A stretch of 64,000 nucleotides of DNA from Thiobacillus thioparus DSM 505 (GTDB lineage Bacteria; Pseudomonadota; Gammaproteobacteria; Burkholderiales; Thiobacillaceae): positions 124,001-188,000 of the forward strand of contig NZ_KB891316.1 of assembly GCF_000373385.1 (NCBI RefSeq). Reading direction: 5' to 3'. Position numbers and translations under genes: made by a program. Below the pieces are notes generated by a model. The model saw nothing but the letters and a program-made list of their open reading frames with translations, had not been told where the DNA came from and made no database searches. Below are positions 42,542 through 50,952 of the stretch, piece after piece (position 1 is the stretch's first letter; every line of letters begins with the position of its first letter).

Positions 42542-43879
42542 ATGAATCCCGACAATACTTCCGTCAGCGGCGGCATCCTGATCCACACGCAGGGCGAGGC
42601 CGGCCTCGCCACCACACGCCGCGATTTCCTCGTCTTCCTCGCTTCGCTTGAACTCGATCGCTTGGTGGAGGTTCACCGGGAAGACCTCGCCCTTCGCTTC
42701 CATCTAAGGCCGGATGTCGCGCAAGAATGGGCGCCCGACTTCGACACCACCCTGTTGAGCCAATGGCTCAACCTCGACACTGGAGCCAACGTCGCCGACC
42801 TGGAACGGGAGATTCTGGCGGCCATGCTGGTGGGGCCAGTGGCTTTCGAGTTTCCAAGTTACGCAGAGGCCATTTCGGCGATCCACATCCGGCGCAACAT
42901 CGTCCAGGCCGCACGCCGGACGGCACTCGATTTCCACACGACCGAGGCCGAGCGCCCCGAGGATTACTGGACCTACGTCGAGGGCAAGGGCTTCACCATC
43001 CTGCCGGGCCGGTCGCTGATCGAAGGCTTGGTGAAGGCCACCCAGCCCGAAGTGTCCGGCCAGCTCTATGCCTTTTCCTGCTACCGGGCGACCGAATACG
43101 TCATTCTGCTCGCTCTGGCCCAGGAACTGGCTGCCCGCAACCCCGCATTGCTGCAGCGCCTGCAGCGCCAGTGGGAGAGCCGGCCCATCATGTCTGGACA
43201 ATTCCATGATGTCTTCCTGCATGAATACGGCGCCATGGAAACCCCGTTGCCGCCGAAATACTATGTCCCCGGCGACCGCCTCTGGTTTCGCAACCCCGAT
43301 GAGCGCTCCGCCGACGTGACCGGTTATGAAGGCTCATGGGTGTTCTATCTCGGGGACGGACTGTTCAGCAATTTCTGGAAACGCGACCGGCCGTTCAGCC
43401 TGACGACGAAATGCCTGGAAATCTTTCACTGGCGGCACGGAGCCTACGTGGATGACCAGGGCGAGCTGCAGATGGACGAGAAGATCGTCGAGGAACGGGT
43501 TCGCGCCACGCAGAACGATCCGACAGAAGTGGCGCGCATCCTGCAGCGCATGCTGCGGCTGCGCGATCCCAAGGGGATCTATCAGGAAGGGGGCTGCATC
43601 GACACGTCCCGGGAATACCCCCGCTGCATCCATCCCGCCACCGCAGACATCCGGCTACCCGAGCGGCCCTTCGAACGCTGGGAGAAGTTTTTGCGCCTGC
43701 TGCGCGCCCGCACCCGCCTCAGGGTCGCCATCTGCGTCAGCCTGCCCCTTCTTGCTCCCAGCCACCATGCTGCGGCCGCCCATTCCCTTTCCGAGGAGAT
43801 TCGCGAGGCATGCCACGCGGAACAGCTCGTCCGGATCGAAACCGGCATGGCGGCCTATCTGGGCATCCACCCCAAGTAA
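42542..43879 (+). CDS. Tgl-like protein-glutamine gamma-glutamyltransferase homologue
   Basis: 445 aa. Residues about 88-345 align by eye with Bacillus spore transglutaminase Tgl: GPVAFEFPSYAEAISAIHIRRNIVQAARRT (98-127), YWTYVEGKGFTIL (142-154), LYAFSCYRATEYVILLAL (175-192), DRLWFRNPDE (245-254) and VFYLGDGLFSNF (267-278). Cys180 falls on the Tgl catalytic cysteine (FYAFEC in Tgl). The preceding Glu is Ser179 here, and the second catalytic Glu region (GENVILLGE) reads GSWVFYLGD, so the acidic residues are not clearly kept. An N-terminal 85 residues and a Cys-containing tail (350-445) are extra. It lies 22 bp after DUF1854 in the same operon. The Bacillus sequence is recalled from memory. Confidence 0.72.
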   Translation: MNPDNTSVSGGILIHTQGEAGLATTRRDFLVFLASLELDRLVEVHREDLALRFHLRPDVAQEWAPDFDTTLLSQWLNLDTGANVADLEREILAAMLVGPVAFEFPSYAEAISAIHIRRNIVQAARRTALDFHTTEAERPEDYWTYVEGKGFTILPGRSLIEGLVKATQPEVSGQLYAFSCYRATEYVILLALAQELAARNPALLQRLQRQWESRPIMSGQFHDVFLHEYGAMETPLPPKYYVPGDRLWFRNPDERSADVTGYEGSWVFYLGDGLFSNFWKRDRPFSLTTKCLEIFHWRHGAYVDDQGELQMDEKIVEERVRATQNDPTEVARILQRMLRLRDPKGIYQEGGCIDTSREYPRCIHPATADIRLPERPFERWEKFLRLLRARTRLRVAICVSLPLLAPSHHAAAAHSLSEEIREACHAEQLVRIETGMAAYLGIHPK

Positions 43880-43932
43880 TTCCCGGGACGGTTGGGCCGC
43901 TTGTTGAATGCCCTGGCCGGGCATGACCCGCC

Positions 43933-44394
43933 CTACCGGTAGACCTGCCCGCCATGTTTGATCCAGCCCGAAGCATGGTGACCCTGCGGGTCCTGGTGCG
44001 TCCAGTGGATCACGCCGCCCTTCGGGTTCCATTCATACTCGCCGTAAAAGGCCACCGTATCCCCCGCTTGCAATGTCTCGATGCGCGCGGCCAAGTCGAT
44101 GTTGTGCGCCACCAGCAGCGTACGCCCGGAGGCCAGCCGCAGGATGAAGCGCTGGTGCCGGCTGCCGCTGGCGTCATCCGGCAGCAGCTTCGCTACCGTT
44201 CCCTGCCCGGCCACCTGCAGGTTGTCGATGCGATGCGTGAATGCGTGTTCGAGGACGGCATCGCTGTCGTCTTGCTCCGCCTGCGACACGTCGTGCGAAG
44301 CCGTGGCCGCGCGGACGCCCGACGGATGGAGGTTCGGGGCAAACGTGAAGTAGGCGGCGACTGCGAGCGCGGCGATCAACAGGAGTCTGTTCAT
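43933..44394 (-). CDS. DUF3465 exported protein
   Basis: 153 aa from ATG 44394 (MNRLLLIAALAVAAYFTFAP), an N-terminal signal or anchor. The C-terminus VIHWTHQDPQGHHASGWIKHGGQVY and the OB-like part (GQGTVAKLLPDDASGSRHQRFILRLASGRTLLVAHNID) match DUF3465. Function unknown. Its start is 2 bp after the CBS-GGDEF stop, so it is in an operon with that gene. Confidence 0.88.
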   Translation of the reverse strand: MNRLLLIAALAVAAYFTFAPNLHPSGVRAATASHDVSQAEQDDSDAVLEHAFTHRIDNLQVAGQGTVAKLLPDDASGSRHQRFILRLASGRTLLVAHNIDLAARIETLQAGDTVAFYGEYEWNPKGGVIHWTHQDPQGHHASGWIKHGGQVYR

Positions 44395-44396
44395 TC

Positions 44397-45719
44397 CTAC
44401 TCGACGCGGTTGCGGCCATTGCGCTTCGCGCGGTACAGCGCATCGTCGGCACGGCCGAGCAACGCCGACGCGGATTCGCCGGTCTGGTACATGGCGACGC
44501 CGAAACTGGCCGTCACACACCCCACCCTTTCAAACACGTTTTGCGCCAGCGACCGGCAGATCCTGCCCGCAACCAGACGGGCTGCCTCGAAATCGGTCTG
44601 CGGCAGCAATACCGCGAACTCCTCTCCGCCCCATCTCGCCAGCGTGTCGATGTGGCGCAACTGTCCCTGAATGTGTTGCGCCACCCCACGCAGTACGATA
44701 TCGCCCTGGTTGTGTCCCCAGGTGTCGTTGATCTGCTTGAAGCGGTCGATGTCGACGATGAGCACCGAGAACGGCACCGCGGGCAGACGGCAGTGCCGTT
44801 CCTGCTCGGTGAGCAGCAATTCCTCGAAGCGTGCCCGGTTGGCCATCCCGGTCAAGGGGTCGGTCGCGGCGATTTTCTCCAATCGCGCCGTCTTGTTTTC
44901 CAGTACATGGATGATTTCGCGCAGTTCCAGCGCATGGTGGTGCATCAACTCGGCCCATCGACTGTAGGCCACGCCAATCAGATCGCGCTGGGTGATGATG
45001 CCGATCAATTCCCGGTTTTGCGGGTCTTCCACCACCAACCGCTTGAAATTCAGGTCGCGCATGGCCGCCACCGCTTCGCCCACTGTCAGGTCGCAGGTCA
45101 CAGTACGGAGCGGGACCGACATGTGAACATGCACCGGGTCCGTCAGCGCCACCTCGTCGTGCAGCAGGCGGATGGCATCGCGCGTCGTCACGATGCCGAC
45201 TCCCACGCCCTGCTTGGTCACGACCACCGCATCGTCCTGATCGACCAGACATGCCAGCACGTCGCCGATCAGCGTATCGTACGGCATCTTCTTGACCTCA
45301 TGGCGACGCAGCAGATCGCGCAATTGTTGGCGCTGCAGCATGGTCTGCGGGTCAAGGCTGGCGAGAATATCGGTATTCGAGACGATGCCGAACAACGTGT
45401 TCGACTCGTCGATCACCGCCGCGTAGCCATGCGCGTCGTCGAACAGTTCGATCACATCCAGCAGATTGCTTCCCTTGGCGATGTAGGGAAGGGCGTGGTA
45501 GCCCACGTCGCTAATCGCGGCATCGAGCCCCAGTTGTGAGAAGCGGAGCCGCACCACGTCGGACGCAGTCAACAATCCATAGCCGCCCGATGCCTCCTCC
45601 ACCACCACGTTGCGCACTTTGTACTGAGACATCTTCTGCAACGCATGGCGGACCGCCACACGGGGCAGCACACTCACGATATCGGTCGTGGCCAATTCGT
45701 CGATCAACGGAAAAAGCAT
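44397..45719 (-). CDS. Diguanylate cyclase with four CBS domains
   Basis: 440 aa. Two Bateman modules: CBS units around residues 5-60 (VRHALQKMSQYKVRNVVVEE), 70-120 (LLDVIELFDDAHGYAAVIDE...GIVSNTDILA), 145-190 (VVVTKQGVGVGIVTTRDAI) and 200-255 (AVAAMRDLNFKRLVVEDPQN...IITQRDLI). A short coiled coil leads into a GGDEF domain: ATDPLTGMANRARFEEL, VDIDRFKQINDTWGHNQGD, RWGGEEFAVLLP. The I-site RHID is five residues before GGEEF. CBS pairs usually bind adenine nucleotides, so cyclase activity may respond to energy state. DUF3465 follows by 2 bp. Confidence 0.93.
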   Translation of the reverse strand: MLFPLIDELATTDIVSVLPRVAVRHALQKMSQYKVRNVVVEEASGGYGLLTASDVVRLRFSQLGLDAAISDVGYHALPYIAKGSNLLDVIELFDDAHGYAAVIDESNTLFGIVSNTDILASLDPQTMLQRQQLRDLLRRHEVKKMPYDTLIGDVLACLVDQDDAVVVTKQGVGVGIVTTRDAIRLLHDEVALTDPVHVHMSVPLRTVTCDLTVGEAVAAMRDLNFKRLVVEDPQNRELIGIITQRDLIGVAYSRWAELMHHHALELREIIHVLENKTARLEKIAATDPLTGMANRARFEELLLTEQERHCRLPAVPFSVLIVDIDRFKQINDTWGHNQGDIVLRGVAQHIQGQLRHIDTLARWGGEEFAVLLPQTDFEAARLVAGRICRSLAQNVFERVGCVTASFGVAMYQTGESASALLGRADDALYRAKRNGRNRVE

Positions 45720-45832
45720 CTGTCTCGCTCCAAACCTGCCCTCACCCGTGAAGTCAGCCAGACTGGACTGCCGTTCTCGGCGTGGCTTAGTGTTTTTCGT
45801 TCCGGCAAAAGACCGGAGCCTCCGGCTGTACC

Positions 45833-46735
45833 TCAGCCCCGCGAGGGAGGCAGGCTGACGATGACAGCGCCCCCCTCCTTCTTGTCCACCACCAGCACGC
45901 CTTTTTTATGCGCATCGTCCAGGATTTTTCCAAATGCGTTGTAGCCGTATTCCGACTCGCTGAATCCCGGGCGTATCCGCTTGATGGTGCTCTTGATCAG
46001 CGACGCCGAGATGGAACCTTCGCCACCGCGCTCCGCCACCAGTTGCTCCACCGTACCCACCACGAGTTCGATCGCCTGGTTCTTCTTGTCTTCGGCACTC
46101 GGTTCGGCCACTGCAGCGACCCGCCCTTCGTCGGCTGCAACCGGCTTCTCCGACATCGGCCGGGTACGTCGTCGGGGCGGACTCTTGGATGTGCTGACGG
46201 CCGCTTCTTTGGCCGGTGCTGCCGGCGCCGGCTTTCTGGCCGGCGCTTTGGATGACGCTCTGATCTGCACCAGATCCTCGTAAAAGATGAACTCGTCACA
46301 GTTGCCGATCAGCAGCGACGAGGCCGAGCCGCGCACCCCGATGCCGATCACGCTCTTGCCGTTCTCCTTCAGCTTGGAGATCAGCGGCGAGAAGTCGGAA
46401 TCCCCGCTGATGATCACGAAGGCATCGATGTGCGATTTGGTATAGCAAAGGTCGAGCGCATCCACCACCATGCGAATGTCCGCCGAGTTCTTGCCCGACT
46501 GCCGCACATGCGGGATCTCGATCAGTTCGAAGGCCGCCTCGTGCATGTCGCGCTTGTATTCCTTGTAGCGGTCCCAGTCGCAGTAGGCCTTCTTCACCAC
46601 GATACTGCCCTTGAGCAGCAGGCGCTCGAGCACCGGGCGAATCTTGAACTCGGGATAGCTGGCTTCCTTGATGCCGATCGCCACGTTCTCGAAATCACAA
46701 AATACGGCAATGTTGCGGATATCTGGTGTCGCCAT
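45833..46735 (-). CDS. NYN-domain nuclease-like protein with C-terminal LOTUS/OST-HTH domain
   Basis: 300 aa. NYN (PIN-like) domain: IAVFCDFENVAIGIKEA, KNSADIRMVVDALDLCYTK, AFVIISGDSDFSPLISKLKENGKSVIGIG, with the acidic residues expected of the nuclease site. A Lys/Ala/Pro-rich linker (about 165-215) leads to an OST-HTH/LOTUS domain (VEQLVAERGGEGSISASLIKSTIKRIRPGFSESEYGYNAFGKIL). This pairing occurs in bacterial LabA/MARF1-like RNA-processing proteins. The target RNA is unknown. Ribosome site AAGGAAG. Confidence 0.92.
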   Translation of the reverse strand: MATPDIRNIAVFCDFENVAIGIKEASYPEFKIRPVLERLLLKGSIVVKKAYCDWDRYKEYKRDMHEAAFELIEIPHVRQSGKNSADIRMVVDALDLCYTKSHIDAFVIISGDSDFSPLISKLKENGKSVIGIGVRGSASSLLIGNCDEFIFYEDLVQIRASSKAPARKPAPAAPAKEAAVSTSKSPPRRRTRPMSEKPVAADEGRVAAVAEPSAEDKKNQAIELVVGTVEQLVAERGGEGSISASLIKSTIKRIRPGFSESEYGYNAFGKILDDAHKKGVLVVDKKEGGAVIVSLPPSRG

Positions 46736-46780
46736 CGTTCTTCCTTTCCAGGCAATTAATCTTGTACCGAACCCACTTCC

Positions 46781-47380
46781 TCATTTCGGATTGGCCGCTT
46801 GGTAATCCAGGTCGTCCAACAGCTTTCCAATCAGTGTGTGATACAGCGCCCCGTATTGGTTGACCCCGGACGGAATGGCTTCCATGCCGACGAATGAAGA
46901 CGGCCAGCTCGCACTGACGTTCAGTTCCTTGTCATACACTGCTTTACCCAGCCGGACCACGACGAAGCGGGCGCCCAGGCTTGCATGGCCCGTATCGAGC
47001 GGCACATCCAGCGTCGAATCCGTCAGAAAGCCGCTTATTTCGCTCGGGGATGCGGCATCATACAGTCCTGCCGCCTGCAGGTCGGTGATCAGCGTCTGCC
47101 TCAGGTACTGCGCAAACGAACCCTGAATGGGCGACACGACCACATTCGAGCGGACACTCAGCCCCGTGTCGATTCCTGGAGCGGCGCCCGGATCAAGCCG
47201 GAACGACCCGACGGCGACCGGCGCTGTGCCCGACCGGCCGGCCTTCTCGATATTGCCGAAACTGGCGGCTGGTTCGCCCAGCGGCAACTGGGCGCAGCCA
47301 GTCAGCGCGGCGAACGCCAGCCCTGCCAGTGCGGACAAACACCGCCGTCCAGGATCGGACCGTGCGCCTGCGACGATCAT
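46781..47380 (-). CDS. Outer-membrane lipoprotein, hypothetical
   Basis: 199 aa. N-terminal hydrophobic stretch with lipobox AALTGC. The mature sequence (VAVGSFRLDPGAAPGIDTGLSVRSNVVVSP..FAQYLRQTLITDLQAAGLYD, SEISGFLTDSTLDVP) resembles lipoproteins that form an alpha/beta ABC-transport-auxiliary-like or LptE-like fold, but I cannot name a family. The ATG overlaps the upstream lipoprotein's stop as ATGA; the two are co-translated. Confidence 0.82.
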   Translation of the reverse strand: MIVAGARSDPGRRCLSALAGLAFAALTGCAQLPLGEPAASFGNIEKAGRSGTAPVAVGSFRLDPGAAPGIDTGLSVRSNVVVSPIQGSFAQYLRQTLITDLQAAGLYDAASPSEISGFLTDSTLDVPLDTGHASLGARFVVVRLGKAVYDKELNVSASWPSSFVGMEAIPSGVNQYGALYHTLIGKLLDDLDYQAANPK

Positions 47381-47997
47381 TTGAATCCGGGATCGCGGGA
47401 CAACGCATCAAGCGCGGTGCTCACGATCTGACGCGTCATGGTTTTGACAGCCATCTCCAGGCTATCCATCCGGGTTCCATTGGCAGGCGCATCTTTCGCC
47501 CCCATCACGGTATGGATGGCATGGCGCGCGGTACTGCTGATGGCCGGGGCTTGCGGCTGTGCGAGGTACTTCATGGTGCAGACATAGCCGTCGGAAACCT
47601 GCGAGCCCGCCAATCCGAACGTCAGCCCCGTCACAAATCCCTTGCCGAACGCATCGTCGGTCAGGGGAACATTGTTCAGCACGATGCTGAGCAGAGCCCC
47701 GCCTTCGACCGGTGTTGTCTTCAATTCCGAAAACAGGCCGCTACTCTTGATTTGCTCAAGGACCTGCGGCGCCAGATATTGGGTAGCCCGGGCATTCGTC
47801 ACCCCTTTGGTCTGGAATTCGAAAACGACCTGGACGGGATGGGGCGAAGCGGGCTTTTGGTAGGCGTCTACGGGAATCTCTTTCGTGGCGGTGTCCACAT
47901 AGAAACTGGCGCACCCTGTCAACGCCAGCAACCCCAGCAGGAGGATCGCGCGCGTCAAATTCAGAAGGGTTTGAAACGGGGGAAGGAACCTGCTCAT
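47377..47997 (-). CDS. Outer-membrane lipoprotein, hypothetical
   Basis: 206 aa. Lipobox LALTGC. The mature part (HPVQVVFEFQTKGVTNARATQYLAPQVLEQIKSSGLFSEL, LLSIVLNNVPLTDDAFGKGFVTGLTFGLAGSQVSDGYVC) resembles lipoproteins of unknown role found with a second lipoprotein in tandem. It is the first of the two overlapping lipoprotein genes; the small membrane protein at 48047 lies about 50 bp upstream on the same strand and may start the operon. Confidence 0.82.
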   Translation of the reverse strand: MSRFLPPFQTLLNLTRAILLLGLLALTGCASFYVDTATKEIPVDAYQKPASPHPVQVVFEFQTKGVTNARATQYLAPQVLEQIKSSGLFSELKTTPVEGGALLSIVLNNVPLTDDAFGKGFVTGLTFGLAGSQVSDGYVCTMKYLAQPQAPAISSTARHAIHTVMGAKDAPANGTRMDSLEMAVKTMTRQIVSTALDALSRDPGFK

Positions 47998-48046
47998 GAA
48001 CGACTCCTGATCGCGATAAGGGTTGGGGGGAACGAATCAGTCAGGG

Positions 48047-48421
48047 TTATTGTCTTGGGGGAGTGCGGGACAATGCGTTCCGGTTCTGCTGGTTTCGTGC
48101 GATCCGGTAGGCATCGACGATCCCGATCACCCAGCAGCCGGCCAGCACCAGCGAAGCCGCCGTAACGACGAGACTGTCCGGGCCATTCGACGTCTGTGTG
48201 ACCAGGTTCGACAGCTGGCCGACATCGACCGCCCCGACTTCTGATGCCACCTGATCGAGAACGATCGACGCCTGCTGCATCGCCCGGTCCATGAAGATCC
48301 AGAGGCACGCAAGGCTGATCGCGATCAAGGCGATGCCGCGCGGATAGTGTTTCAGATAGAGATGGCCGGCGCCGGGTAATACGAGTGCGGACAGCAAGAC
48401 GGCGGTCGTCGACCGGCTCAT
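48047..48421 (-). CDS. Small TM2-like membrane protein
   Basis: 124 aa from ATG 48421 (MSRSTTAVLLSALVLPGAGHLYLKHYPRGIALI). The PGAGHLYL..YPRGI start resembles TM2-type small membrane proteins ('PG.GqfYlG....G...l'). Two further hydrophobic segments (LIAISLACLWIFM and VVTAASLVLAGCWVIGIVDAYRIA) are present. Function unknown. It is on the same strand as the two lipoproteins that follow. Confidence 0.75.
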   Translation of the reverse strand: MSRSTTAVLLSALVLPGAGHLYLKHYPRGIALIAISLACLWIFMDRAMQQASIVLDQVASEVGAVDVGQLSNLVTQTSNGPDSLVVTAASLVLAGCWVIGIVDAYRIARNQQNRNALSRTPPRQ

Positions 48422-48734
48422 CGTGCTGCGCTCCCACACGGCTGATCACGCACCCAGTCCGGGCCGTCATTTACCGCGTTATCAGGACGCCTTCTTGCCG
48501 AATGCGTCATCGACGTGGCGTATGCTTAGCTGTCCGTTTCGTCCAGGCGGCCGCGACACGGCCAGTTCGATTCGATAACGTTCCGATGAACATGAACCCC
48601 TCCTCCATTATTTTTTATTCGGGAAATAGTATTGGAAGCGCGGCCATTCCGCCATTGTTTATTCGAGGCCGGCAGGCCCCATAAAAAAGCGTGGGCGATT
48701 GCCGCCCACGCTTGCCTACCGCCTGCCTGACGAC
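48422..48734. other. Non-coding gap, 313 bp
   Basis: No credible gene. It holds the upstream region of the TM2-like gene, an AT-rich pocket around 48603-48640 and the terminator of the Spy-like gene at its right end. Confidence 0.6.
48683..48713 (-). terminator. Rho-independent terminator of the Spy-like gene
   Basis: Perfect 11-bp stem, AAGCGTGGGCG (48687-48697) with CGCCCACGCTT (48703-48713), 5-nt loop. On the minus strand the stem runs into six or more T. It sits about 20 bp after the stop of the gene at 48735. Confidence 0.92.
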
Positions 48735-49241
48735 TCAGGACTGGAAGCGGTGATGCTCGCGTGTCCGCATGGGATCGGGCATCGCCTCGGCATCGAACAC
48801 CTTTTGCTGCTCGGGGTTCAACTGGGCATAGAACACCTTGATGGCCTGGTTGCGCTCCAGCATCCGGGAGCGGCGCGCGTCCGACATGGCCATCATCTTG
48901 TCCAGGCGTTGCGGCGTGCTCAGCTTTTCAAACTCGTCCCGCATGGCCTGACGATCGGCACTTGCATGACGCATTCCAGGCTGGGCGGCACGAGTGAAGG
49001 TGCCCCATGCGGCTTCCTGATCAGGACTCAGCTTGAGTTTTTCCTTCAACTCAGACAGGTGCTCGGCTCGCCGTGCTTCCCACTTGGCGTGGGTCTTTTG
49101 GCCCTGCCGGGCATCACAGCCGTCCCTGCCGGCAGGCCCACTCGCCGTCATGGCGAAAGACGATGCCGCTAGAATGCCGCTGCCGGCGATCAAACCCACC
49201 ATCAATGCACGTTTGGTAAAAGAACCCGGGATCAGTTTCAT
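48735..49241 (-). CDS. Spy/CpxP-like periplasmic protein
   Basis: 168 aa from ATG 49241 (MKLIPGSFTKRALMVGLIAGSGILAAS...) with a signal peptide. Two LTxxQ-like motifs: LKLSPDQEAAWGTF and LSTPQRLDKMMAM, within a long helical, charged protein, as in Spy/CpxP chaperones that respond to envelope stress. Ribosome site AAGGAGAT. It has a strong terminator of its own. Confidence 0.88.
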   Translation of the reverse strand: MKLIPGSFTKRALMVGLIAGSGILAASSFAMTASGPAGRDGCDARQGQKTHAKWEARRAEHLSELKEKLKLSPDQEAAWGTFTRAAQPGMRHASADRQAMRDEFEKLSTPQRLDKMMAMSDARRSRMLERNQAIKVFYAQLNPEQQKVFDAEAMPDPMRTREHHRFQS

Positions 49242-49511
49242 TGCGATCTCCTTCAGAAAGATTGTCAAGAAGCCGGCCCGAAGCAGGTCGGCATGAAACG
49301 CATTCTGGGGCGGCGATGTATCCCCGGAATGTCGGAGACCCGTGAATATGTAACGAGTTGTAACCGAATGTAACCAAGGCCTGCTCGGCTGCTTGAAGTT
49401 CAATCGGCATGCGCTAGGTTTCAAGCTCGAAACCCGCATACCCGGATGCGCATTCTTGTCAGCAGGCTGGGTGGCGGGCACCGCATTCACGATGCTGATC
49501 AGGAGAAACAC

Positions 49512-49826
49512 ATGCACAGGAAGTTCTCTATCGCGCTGCTTGCCGCGCTCCTACTCTCCGGATGCGTCGTAGCTCCCTCGCACCCGGGGCCTGAATGGGT
49601 CGTGGCACCCGCACTGCCGCTGGTGGTCGAGTTGGGCGTCGAGCCCTACTACTACCACAATGGTTTTTTCTATTACTACCACGATCAACGGTGGAGCTAT
49701 GCGCATGAACGAACGGGACCCTGGAGAGAGCTGCCGCGGGACCGTTATCCCCGGGAGATCCGATACAGAGGCCGCGATGGCGGAGGCGAGCGGGACCGCG
49801 ATCATGACGACCGCAGGCGGGATTAG
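49512..49826 (+). CDS. Small tyrosine-rich lipoprotein
   Basis: 104 aa from ATG 49512 with ribosome site AGGAGA. Lipobox LLLSGC. The mature part has Tyr-rich YYYHNGFFYYYHDQRWSYAHERTGPW and an Arg/Asp-rich tail (RDGGGERDRDHDDRRRD). This 'YYY..g.yyy..d..W.ys....GpW..lp' layout is common in proteobacterial small lipoproteins of unknown function. Single gene, divergent from the Spy-like gene. Confidence 0.85.
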   Translation: MHRKFSIALLAALLLSGCVVAPSHPGPEWVVAPALPLVVELGVEPYYYHNGFFYYYHDQRWSYAHERTGPWRELPRDRYPREIRYRGRDGGGERDRDHDDRRRD

Positions 49827-49870
49827 TGTCGCCTGCCTGTCCGGCTCACCTCGGGGGACATGCCTGAACG

Positions 49871-50566
49871 TCAGCGCCTGCGGCGATTCCTGAACATCGC
49901 CCACAAGGTCTGCTCACCCAATGGTCGGTCGCTGTGATCGATTTTCAGGCTGGCGCGCAGGTCGCTGCCGAAAGCCGGATCGTAGCGCCAGTGGACCAGG
50001 GCCACGATCAGCAGGCTGGCCGCCGCGCCGACGGCCGCCACCGCCATGTCCTTCTGGGCATCCCATACGTCACCCTGCGCACCCAGGAAAGCGAGCCCTG
50101 CCGAGGGATCGACCCGTGCGGCCACTAGCCACTCGATGATCTCGTAGGCACCCGAAAAGGCCAGCACCAGTTCGAACGGAAACCAGTATGCCCACAGCCC
50201 GCGCACTTTTGCCACGCGCATGAAGACCTCGCGTAGCGGATAAGCCAGCAGCAGGCCGAAGCTGAAGTGAACCAGACGGTCGTACATGTTGCGGCTCGCC
50301 CCGATCCACTGCTGAAGCGTATAGCCGAACGGCACTTCGGCATAAGTGTAGTGCGCCCCCACCACATGCATCAGCATGAAGGCGGTGATCAGCGTATAGG
50401 AGAGATCGGACAGCCTGAAATAGCGTGCGGTCAGCAGGATGAGCGGCACGAAAACGAATACCAGATAATTCTCCAGCAGCCAGTCGTGCGGATACGTCGG
50501 CTCGATGGCAGCCCATCCCCATACGAGCGCGAACAGGCCCAGCAACAGGGCGTGGTAACGCGTCAC
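49871..50566 (-). CDS. DUF2238 (YjdF-like) membrane protein
   Basis: 231 aa from GTG 50566 ((M)TRYHALLLGLFALVWGWAAIEP), with GGAGG about 10 nt upstream. An upstream extension to 50728 is possible but poorly supported. Six to seven membrane segments; conserved ENYLVFVFVPLI, YTLITAFMLMHVVGAHYTYAEVPFG, YDRLVHFSFGLLLAYPLRE and GDVWDAQKDM match DUF2238. Function unknown. Confidence 0.88.
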   Translation of the reverse strand: MTRYHALLLGLFALVWGWAAIEPTYPHDWLLENYLVFVFVPLILLTARYFRLSDLSYTLITAFMLMHVVGAHYTYAEVPFGYTLQQWIGASRNMYDRLVHFSFGLLLAYPLREVFMRVAKVRGLWAYWFPFELVLAFSGAYEIIEWLVAARVDPSAGLAFLGAQGDVWDAQKDMAVAAVGAAASLLIVALVHWRYDPAFGSDLRASLKIDHSDRPLGEQTLWAMFRNRRRR

Positions 50567-50952
50567 GTCACAAGCCTCCAGACAAGGCTGCTTGCGACGA
50601 ACCGTACATTGCGCCACACAGATTTTCGCATCATGAGTAAGAGATATCCGGCTGCGCTGCAGCTTCAGTAGGAACGCCTGGATCCTCCATGAAACCTGCC
50701 CAATGTTCAACTGCCGCCCCTTGGTCATACAGGGAACAGGAGATCCTCAGGATTCGACTGTCCATAAAGGACGCGCTGTCCTGTTGTCATGACAAGTTTC
50801 CTGACAACTGTGTCACAGGCGTACACTCATGAAACCAAATCGTATTAAGAATCATATAGATAAAAATCGGCACGAAATATGCATGACGGGTACGCAAAAC
50901 CCTGCCTGTTTACGGCGGATAAACAATCGATCCCATCCATGGAGGACACCTT
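50567..50952. other. Non-coding gap, 386 bp, with an AT-rich pocket
   Basis: Contains two adjacent inverted repeats (50784-50815) and an AT-rich stretch (about 50828-50882) distinct from the GC-rich surroundings. Short frames here lack coding character. It should hold the promoters for the DUF2238 gene and for the small secreted protein-rhodanese unit. Confidence 0.6.
50784..50815. promoter_or_regulatory. Two adjacent palindromes, candidate operators
   Basis: TTGTCATGACAA (50784-50795) is a perfect 12-bp palindrome. TGACA-ACTG-TGTCA follows at 50802-50815. Both share the TGACA/TGTCA half-site, which suggests one dimeric regulator binding twice. They lie about 140 bp before the small secreted protein gene. 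The regulator is unknown. Confidence 0.4.

Noticed and set aside
45720-45832. Possible c-di-GMP riboswitch before the CBS-GGDEF gene
   Set aside because: I could not find the conserved GEMM core or its tetraloop pairing; the region is only 113 bp.
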